Shown one piece after another: positions 57,535 to 64,000 of a stretch of DNA of 64,000 nucleotides (positions are counted from its first letter, which is position 1; each line of letters begins with the position of its first letter). Made by a program: the position numbers and the translations under genes. The notes under the pieces are model-generated. The model made no database searches. It had not been told where the DNA came from and worked only from the letters and a program-made list of their open reading frames with translations. This stretch comes from Chamaecyparis obtusa. Its lineage: Eukaryota > Streptophyta > Pinopsida > Cupressales > Cupressaceae. The DNA is taken from positions 744,001-808,000 of the forward strand of contig BSBK01006741.1 of assembly GCA_027943335.1 (NCBI GenBank), in the 5' to 3' direction.

Positions 57535-57829
57535 TACTTTTTTCTTCCAGTTGTATTGGGAAGTTTTAAAAGATGATTTGGTCAAAGCGGTTTAGGAATT
57601 TTTTGGTGCTAAGTGCCTACTCAAGGAAATCAATGCTACCTTCTTGGTATTGATTCCCAAAGTCTCAGGTGCAGACTCTTTTGATTTTTTTAGGCCTATT
57701 AGTCTTTGCAACTCTCTTTACAAGATTTTTTCTAAAGTTTTAGCCAATAGAATAATCAAAATCCTTCCAAGGATAATTTCTCCACAACAAACGAGATTTG
57801 TCCCAGGTAGATAAATCCTTGATTCTATC
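57535..57829 (+). pseudogene. LINE F ORF2, reverse transcriptase continuation (broken)
   Basis: Continues the RT after element G: TFFFQLYWEVLKDDLVKAV, then TAG at a Gln position, [51 protein letters not shown], and TAA at the Gln of GRQILD. These are RT blocks 1 and 2 of plant L1 elements. The palm with the FxDD site would follow but is replaced at 57830 by the LTR of chromovirus H. Confidence 0.92.
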
Positions 57830-59533
57830 TGAATAAGGTGAAGATGGAAGCATAGTAACATACATAACATTCATCACCTATTCATTTAGAAAGGATGTTT
57901 AGAAGCATAAATAGATCTGAAAATACTTGGAAATTAATTAGATCAAAGTACATACCTCATCATGATATTAGAATAGAAATACCTATTTTTTGAAGTCTAT
58001 ATGAAGTTTTGGGAAGTTCTATCACTTATTCTAGATTGGAAATGTCAAGGTGGACAAAACCCAGAAATCTTTTCTCTGGATTCACACAGGTCGACTTTGA
58101 CCTTTTAAAATGTCAAAGACCACATTTTTACTCCGAAGTCCGATTCCAATTCTGTTCGCAGATCCTGAATGTTCAATGAAAAGATTACTCCAATCTATCC
58201 TCTGATTCTTGAAATAGCACTTGCAGATATCTAAAAAAGGGGTTTTGGGGGTGGCTATATAGGGTTTTGCCTTAGTCAAACCCCCATTTTGGTGATTCCC
58301 ATCTCCACAAATAGCCGATTGAAATAGTATGTGTGTGTGTGTATTGAAAGTGTAAAGCTAAGATCTAATCCTCTAGATTAAAACCCTAGCAAGAATATGT
58401 ATGAAATAATAATGCATAGATTTGAATGTGATAGAAAATCATACCAAGCCCCGAAGGCTAAAGTACTTCTACCATTCTCACAATCTGTAATTGTCACTCC
58501 ATGTTTGAATGCTTGAAATGTTGATGATGATGGATCAAGGAAGAATGATTCTCTCTTGCTCCAAATATGAATGCTTGAAGATGCTTGAAGACTTGAAATG
58601 CTTGCTTGAACACCTTGAGAACTTGAGAGCTTGATTGCTTGAGATGAGATGTGAAAATGAGAGAGGAAGGCCGATGAAGGGTGCTCCCCTTAATACCACA
58701 AACACATAACAGAAAGAGAGAAACAACAACAATAATATGCAAGAACAGAAAATTGGCTTCTTATTATCTCCACAAATGTGGAATTACAAACTTTCAGAAT
58801 TACAATATGCAAAGCCACATGGGCATTCCCTTACAATATTCTGTAGGACAAAGCCTCGAATCAATACCCAGATCTACTACCTAGAACTATTCTGAACTGC
58901 CTAAGACAATAATACAGCCTTCCTTATATAGGCAATTTCCACCGCCCGAGAAGGTTCCAGAAATTTAGCCCTAAGGACCGACCAAACTTAGAATTATTTT
59001 ATTTTTTAATTTATTACATCAAAGTCGGCTCAAAATAACTTTCGAAACCCGAACAGAAATTTTGAAGGAAAATTATTTTCTGCCATTTCAGGTGACCCGA
59101 CTTCCGGAGACCATAAGTCATCACCAGTTGACCCGATTGACTATTATAACCCCATTTTAAAAATGCCAAGAAGTGCTCTACAGGCTTGACCCGCGCAAGC
59201 ACCCATCACCCAAATTTTTGACCTCATCCAGGGCTTCTAAAGCCTTCAAAACTGAGTTTGAAGTTTCTGTACCTTGCTGCCAATACCGAAAATCTTCAAT
59301 ATCTTCAAAACTACACCTGATCTAGCCATGAAACTTTGCTGGCAGACTTATATGACCAAAATGAACCTCCAAGAAAGAAATCAGATCATTCTGAGCACAT
59401 ACAAAAATTACCAAAAATAGTAACTTTCCATAAATAGCAGCTCTGCACAAAATAGCCCTTACTGAATATAAAAATAGAAATATGTTTTTGGGTGATGCAA
59501 GATTACTCTTACACCCAGGATGCTCCTACATCA
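57830..59533 (-). repeat. 3' LTR of element H (about 1.7 kb)
   Basis: The element strand starts TGATGTAGGAGCATCC next to the purine tract and should end ACCTTATTCA at 57830, directly against LINE F. Includes a short GT run at 58329-58342 and Leu/His-rich chance frames that I do not call. The partner LTR is not in the window, so the inner edge is firm but the outer edge is inferred. Confidence 0.75.
58921..58932 (-). promoter_or_regulatory. LTR TATA box, element H
   Basis: The element strand reads CCTATATAAGGA, like the box of element B LTRs (TATATAAGGATGG). Candidate core promoter. Confidence 0.5.
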
Positions 59534-59550
59534 GACACCCATTGTAATTT
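59534..59550 (-). other. Polypurine tract of element H
   Basis: The element strand reads ACAATGGGTGTC before TGATGTAGG; element B has ATGGGGTGTC before TGATGCAGG. Confidence 0.75.
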
Positions 59551-59571
59551 TAGAAGTGACCCTATCACGGC

Positions 59572-62500
59572 TCAGGTGTGCAGAGGAAAACCAAGACGGC
59601 TAACCTCCTCCTTTGTCAGCCATGATGAATCTTCAATAGGTTGTCCTTTCCACTTGACCAGATATTCTTCATATGTCCTGTTCCTTGTGCTTCTACCAAC
59701 ATGACTATCTAGTATATCTTCGATCTCCTTAGTGTCTGAACTAGTTGCTAGAATACTCCACTGTGCTGCTGTGATCTCATCTTCAACACCTCCTTCATGA
59801 TACTCTGTCAAATCTGAAATGTTAAACACTTGTGAAATATTTAGCTCAGTAGGCAATTCTATCTCATATGCGTTTCCTGAATCATGTTTCTTCAGTATCC
59901 TACATGGTCCAAACTTCTTCATTTTCAGCTTGTTATATGTACCAACTAGAAACCGCTCCTTCCGCAAATGAACCATGACTTCATCCCCAACTTAAAATTC
60001 CTTATGCCTCCCTTTCTCATCTGCCTTAGCCTTATACTACACATTTATCTTGGTAATATGCTTCCTCACCTCCTCATGGATGTTCTTCAAATGTTCTACA
60101 AAATCCTTAGCCTCAACACTACTTATTTCTCCTTTATCTATCTTTCTCAATTCAGATGCATTTCTTGGACTACTTCCATATACAATCTAGAATGGTGATT
60201 TATCAGTGCTCCTATTGACAGAATTATTGTATGCAAATTCTGCCTGTGGTAAAATCAAATCCCATCCTGTTGGCTTATCCCCAACCAAACATCTCAGCAG
60301 ATTTCCCAAACTTCTATTCACCACCTCTGTCTGTCCATTAGTCTATGGATGATACGATGAACTGAACTTCAAATCTATCTTCAACTTCTTCCACAATGTA
60401 CGCCAGAAATATCCAACAAACTTAGTGTCCCGATCTAAAACTATGGTCTTTGGCAAACCATGAAGTCTCACTACTTCTCTGAAAAACAATTATGCTACAT
60501 GAACAGCATCATTAGTCTTCTTGCAGGGAATGAAATGTGTCATCTTTAAAAATCTGTCAACTACTACAAAAATCAAATCATGTCCCCGCTGTGTCCTCGG
60601 TAAACCAAGAACAAAGTCCATACTGATATCCTCCCAAGGCTTCTCTGGTACAGGTAATGGCTGATACAACCCTGTATTCTGCTTCACTCCTTTCGCCATC
60701 TAACATACTCTGCAACTCTGTACAAACTTCTTCACATCTTGCTGCAACTGTGGCCAATAATAATTCTTACTAACCAAACCAAGGGTTTTATCACGACCAA
60801 AATGTCCAGCCAATCCTCCGCTATGCTTCTCCTTGATGAGATTCTCCCTCATAGAACTTCATGGAATGCACAACTAACTCCCTCTAAATAGCATATCATC
60901 CTGGATAATGAAATCCAACCATTTCATCCTATCTAGAGTAACAGGTTCTGTACAAGCTTTCCAAGCTTCACCAAAATCAGGATCCTCTAGATATAAATTC
61001 TTAAGTTCCTTGAACCCAACCACTTCAATCTACATTTCTGTCAGCAATAGTTGCCTTCTACTAAGAGCATCTGCAACCCTGTTAGACTTTCCACTCCTGT
61101 GTTTCAAAACAAATTTATAACTCTGCAAAAACTCAACCCATTTCAAATGTCTCTGATTCAACTTTCCTTGACTATTCAAATATTGCAAAGCTTGATGATC
61201 AGTATACAAAACAAACTCCTTAGGAAGTAGATAATGTCTCCACTTCTTTAATGCCTGAACTATAGCATAAAACACCTGATCATAAATAGAATATTTCCTC
61301 TTGGCATCATTTAACTTCTCACTGAAATAAGCAACAGGTTTACCTTCTTGGCTCATAACAGCTCCTATTGCAGTACCACTAGCATCACAATCTACTTGAA
61401 ACACCTTATTAAAATCTGGAAGTGCTAAAATAGGTTGTTCTGTAACTTTTTATTTCAATAATTGAAAATTCTTTTCTGCCCCATTAGTCTACTTAAACTC
61501 TTTTCTATCCCCTCTCATTGTTTCAGTCAAGGGTCCACAAATACTGCTAAAATTTCTGATAAACTTTCTGTAAAAGCTAGCTAGACCATGAAAAGATCTT
61601 ACCTCAGTAGCACTCCTTGGAGTAGGCCATTCAAAGATAGCATGTACCTTCTCTGGGTCCATTTTTAGACCTTCTCCTGAAACTACAAACCTTAAATACA
61701 CCAACTCTTTCTTCACAAAACTGCACTTCTTCAAATTAATCAGTAATTTCTCTTCTCTCAACTTCTCAAATACCATACAAATATGCATCGTATGCTCATC
61801 CAATGTCTTACTAAAGATAAAAATATCATCTAGGTAAACAATGACAAACTTACCCAGAAATTCTTTCAGAACCTCGTTCATGAGCTGCATGAAAGTGCTC
61901 AGTGCATTGCTTAGCCCAAAAGGCATGACTAACCACTCATATAGTCCTTCCCTTATTTTGAAGGCAGTCTTCCATTCATCCCCTTCTTTGATCTGAATCT
62001 GATGATATCCACTCTTCAGATCTATCTTTGAGAAATACACAGCTCCACTCAAACAGTCCATAATATCATCCATTCGTGGTAATGGAAACCTGTACTTGAT
62101 TGTGATCTTGTTTATTGCCCTAGAATCTGTACACATCTTCCATTCTCCATTTTTCTTTGGTGCTAATACCGCTGGTACAGCACAAGGACTCAGACTCTCA
62201 CGGATCAATCCTTTCTGTAACAACTCATGTACTTGTCTGTTCAACTTCTCACTTTCTGCAGGTGTCATTCTATGTGCTACCTTATTCGGCAAACTCACTC
62301 CTGGGATCAAGTCCATCTGATGACTGATCTTCCTGACTGGTGGTAACCCATCAGGCACGTTATCAGATAGAATATCCTGAAACTCATTCAACAAATTTGC
62401 AACTTCTACAGGAACATCTTCTACTTCCTCTTTACCAGCTTTTCAAATTAAAGCAAAACACACATGCTCATGCCTCATACCATCTAGGAAATTTTTTCTA

Positions 62501-64000
62501 TCAACAAAAGTTATCCTTGCATTACCACATACCTTTTCTTCAGTCCCCTTCAATGGTTTTAGCTTATGTCACACTCCATCCTTTGTCAAGGAATAGGTAT
62601 TCACACAACCATCATGTACAGCACATCTGTCAAACTGCCATGGTCTACCCAACAACATATGACATGCATCCATAGATATGATATCACACAATACCTCATC
62701 TTGGTATCCGCCAATCTTGAACTTCACCAGACATTGTTCATTGACCATGACCTTGTGGTCATCCTGTACCCAGGCAATTCGATATGGATATGGGTGTTTC
62801 TATCTCTTGAGCTTCAACTTTGTCACCATCTCTTCTGACACCAAATTGTCAGTGCTTCCACTATCAATGATCACATCACAATATTTACCTTCACATTTGC
62901 ACCTGGTGCGAAACAGGCTCCTCCTTTGCTCAGGTTCATTCTCACCACTCAACAGGACTCTTCTGTTAATCAACATTTCTCCTCTTTCAGCATCTTTAGA
63001 ATTTGATGATCTGGCATCTTCATCTACATGTGCAACTCTGGCCTGGTCTTCATTTCTCCTATCTATTCTGCCTTGGCACTGAGGACATTCAAATGCCTTA
63101 TGACCTTCTTTTCCACAGTGAAAACATGTTCCATGGAAGCCACCTCTTCCTCTCTGATCTCTATTATTCTGATCCTGAAAATGATTGAAATTATTTCCTC
63201 ACTAATTCTGACTACTACTGGCCTCATCCTTCTTTTTCAGATCTTCATTTCGACCACCATATGACCGTCCACCAGATCATCCACCATGACCTCTTCCATT
63301 TTGTCTGCTCGTAAACTTCTTGTTCAACTTTTCCTCTACTTTTAGGGCAAACTGGTATGCCTCTTCAATACTGTTCATTCGAACCAGATTTAGCTTCTCC
63401 TGAATGCTTAGCCTTAACCCATTAAGGTATTGGGCAACTTTCTCCTTATCAGCTTCTGCATGGCCTGTTCTGATGAGAAGTCGATAGAACTCCTCTGTAT
63501 ACTCCTGAACAGATCTTCCTCCTTGCTTCAAACTCTGCATTTTCTTCAGTAGGTCAAGCTCATAATCAATAGGAATGAACTGTCACTTCAATTTATCCAC
63601 CATCTGATCCCATCTCATGATTTTCTCCTTTCCCCTTCTATTTCACTCCAACTGAATTTCTTGCCACCAGATCTTCGCATGACCTTTCAGTCTGGCCTTC
63701 GCAAATTTGACCCTATCAGGATCCTCAAAATCTTCATACTCAAAGTATTCCTCACATTCATTGATCCAGTCGATCAATCCTTCTGGGTTAAGATTTTCAA
63801 AAAATGTAGGAACCTCAATCTTAGGTCTTTTTCCAATCTTGGAAATCACTCGAAAAAGTCTTTCTTCCTCCTGGTTCACAATTTCAGCTTCTCCTTCTTG
63901 ATATTCTTCTTTAGCTTCATCCTTGCTTTCATCTCTAACATTAAAATTCATTCCTCTGTGAATCTTTTCTTGCAATACTCGCACTTGTCTCTGTAGCTCT
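59572..64000 (-). pseudogene. Chromovirus gag-pol polyprotein (broken only by stop codons), element H
   Basis: A single frame runs from the window end to the stop at 59572 with no frameshift that I can find but about 18 in-frame stops. Gag core at 63800-63290 (LKGHAKIWWQEI, IPIDYELDL, TEEFYRLLIRTG). Zinc knuckle CFHCGKEGHKAFEC, intact, near 63125-63085. Protease IDSGSTDNL near 62865 and LLGRPWQFD near 62640. RT 62390-61500, with YLDD intact near 61835. RNase H 61410-61050 (VDCDASGTAIG, YTDHQAL, VADALSR). Integrase 60860-59990: HxxH and CxxC finger, [18 protein letters not shown], and HP*TNGQTE with a TAG at the Gln. Chromodomain 59710-59590 (YLVKWKGQPIEDSSW). Stops are mainly TAG at Gln sites and TGA at likely Arg or Trp sites. 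Gag begins outside the window. Confidence 0.95.

Larger units (their letters stand above)
47709..57829 (+). mobile_element. LINE F (L1-type), split by element G and cut by element H
   Basis: ORF1 (47715-49380), then endonuclease-RT ORF2 (49430-50815 and 57535-57829). Element G with its TTCCC duplication sits inside the RT. The RT reading breaks at 57829 inside FVPGR*ILDSI, where the LTR of chromovirus H begins, so the 3' half lies beyond the window. The 5' end follows repeat sequence at 47708. Target duplication cannot be tested. Confidence 0.9.
57830..64000 (-). mobile_element. Element H: Ty3/gypsy chromovirus, running off the window
   Basis: Minus-strand gag, protease, RT, RNase H, integrase and a C-terminal chromodomain in that order, then a purine tract and the 3' LTR at 57830-59533. 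The start of gag and the 5' LTR lie beyond 64000. The chromodomain after integrase defines the chromovirus branch, whose chromodomain is thought to steer integration to particular chromatin. The left boundary is set by the break of the LINE F reading; TSD not testable. Confidence 0.93.

Noticed and set aside
58494..58742. Minus-strand frame beginning with a possible signal peptide
   Set aside because: Lies inside the LTR of element H; repeated GCTTGAATGC/CTTGAGA words produce the Phe/Lys/His pattern.
62096..63264. Several plus-strand open frames opposite the gag, protease and RT genes of element H
   Set aside because: They are antisense shadows; the minus strand carries the complete set of conserved pol motifs.

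Overview
The window is repeat-dominated nuclear DNA of a seed plant; a gymnosperm-like genome is my best guess, from old, deeply nested and heavily mutated LTR elements, but the sequence does not prove it. The kingdom call rests on a chromodomain Ty3/gypsy element, a Tork-like Ty1/copia element primed by initiator tRNA-Met, L1-type LINEs with a plant DUF4283-like ORF1, a CACTA transposon, and a captured exon of a plant sulfate transporter. I see no intact host gene, no tRNA or rRNA gene and no CRISPR array. Almost every coding region is a broken transposon gene.

Layout. (1) 1-9841: element A, a plus-strand non-autonomous LTR element cut by the window start. It carries a coiled-coil/zinc-knuckle gag-like region and a second unrecognised ORF; its 3' LTR is split by element B (4975-8890, minus), a gag-protease-only Ty3/gypsy derivative flanked by TATAT duplications. 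(2) 9842-17190: pieces of a minus-strand LINE, split by element C (11826-15913, minus), a relative of A. (3) 17750-47709: a duplicated, partly tandem host-like repeat (modules P, lead, R1, R2) used as a landing site by element D (25105-28178, a LINE-like insertion with an unusual ORF), by a CACTA transposon (30580-38833, containing foldbacks, an RT scrap and captured GRF zinc-finger and sulfate-transporter exons), and by copia element E (39036-44533). (4) 47709-57829: LINE F, plus strand, split inside its RT by element G (50816-57529, minus; TTCCC duplication), which encodes a protein of about 1,100 residues that is neither gag nor pol. (5) 57830-64000: chromovirus H, minus, running off the window end.

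The most interesting signal is a protein family of unknown function in three different elements: A (2374-3911), G (52222-55533) and D (25276-27715). A and G are non-autonomous LTR elements of one lineage; D has LINE hallmarks. They share patterns such as an ITxLP-like motif and an FFY/EFF helix but no reverse transcriptase, integrase or protease. A second signal is the way genes have died: in-frame stops are mostly TAG at positions where a Gln is expected, often with few or no frameshifts over kilobases, as expected from C-to-T decay of methylated DNA.

Order of events readable from nesting: LINE F landed in the R1 repeat, G landed in LINE F, and H cut LINE F further downstream. B landed in the 3' LTR of A. 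CACTA and copia E each landed in copies of the same repeat, for which related uninterrupted copies exist inside the window.
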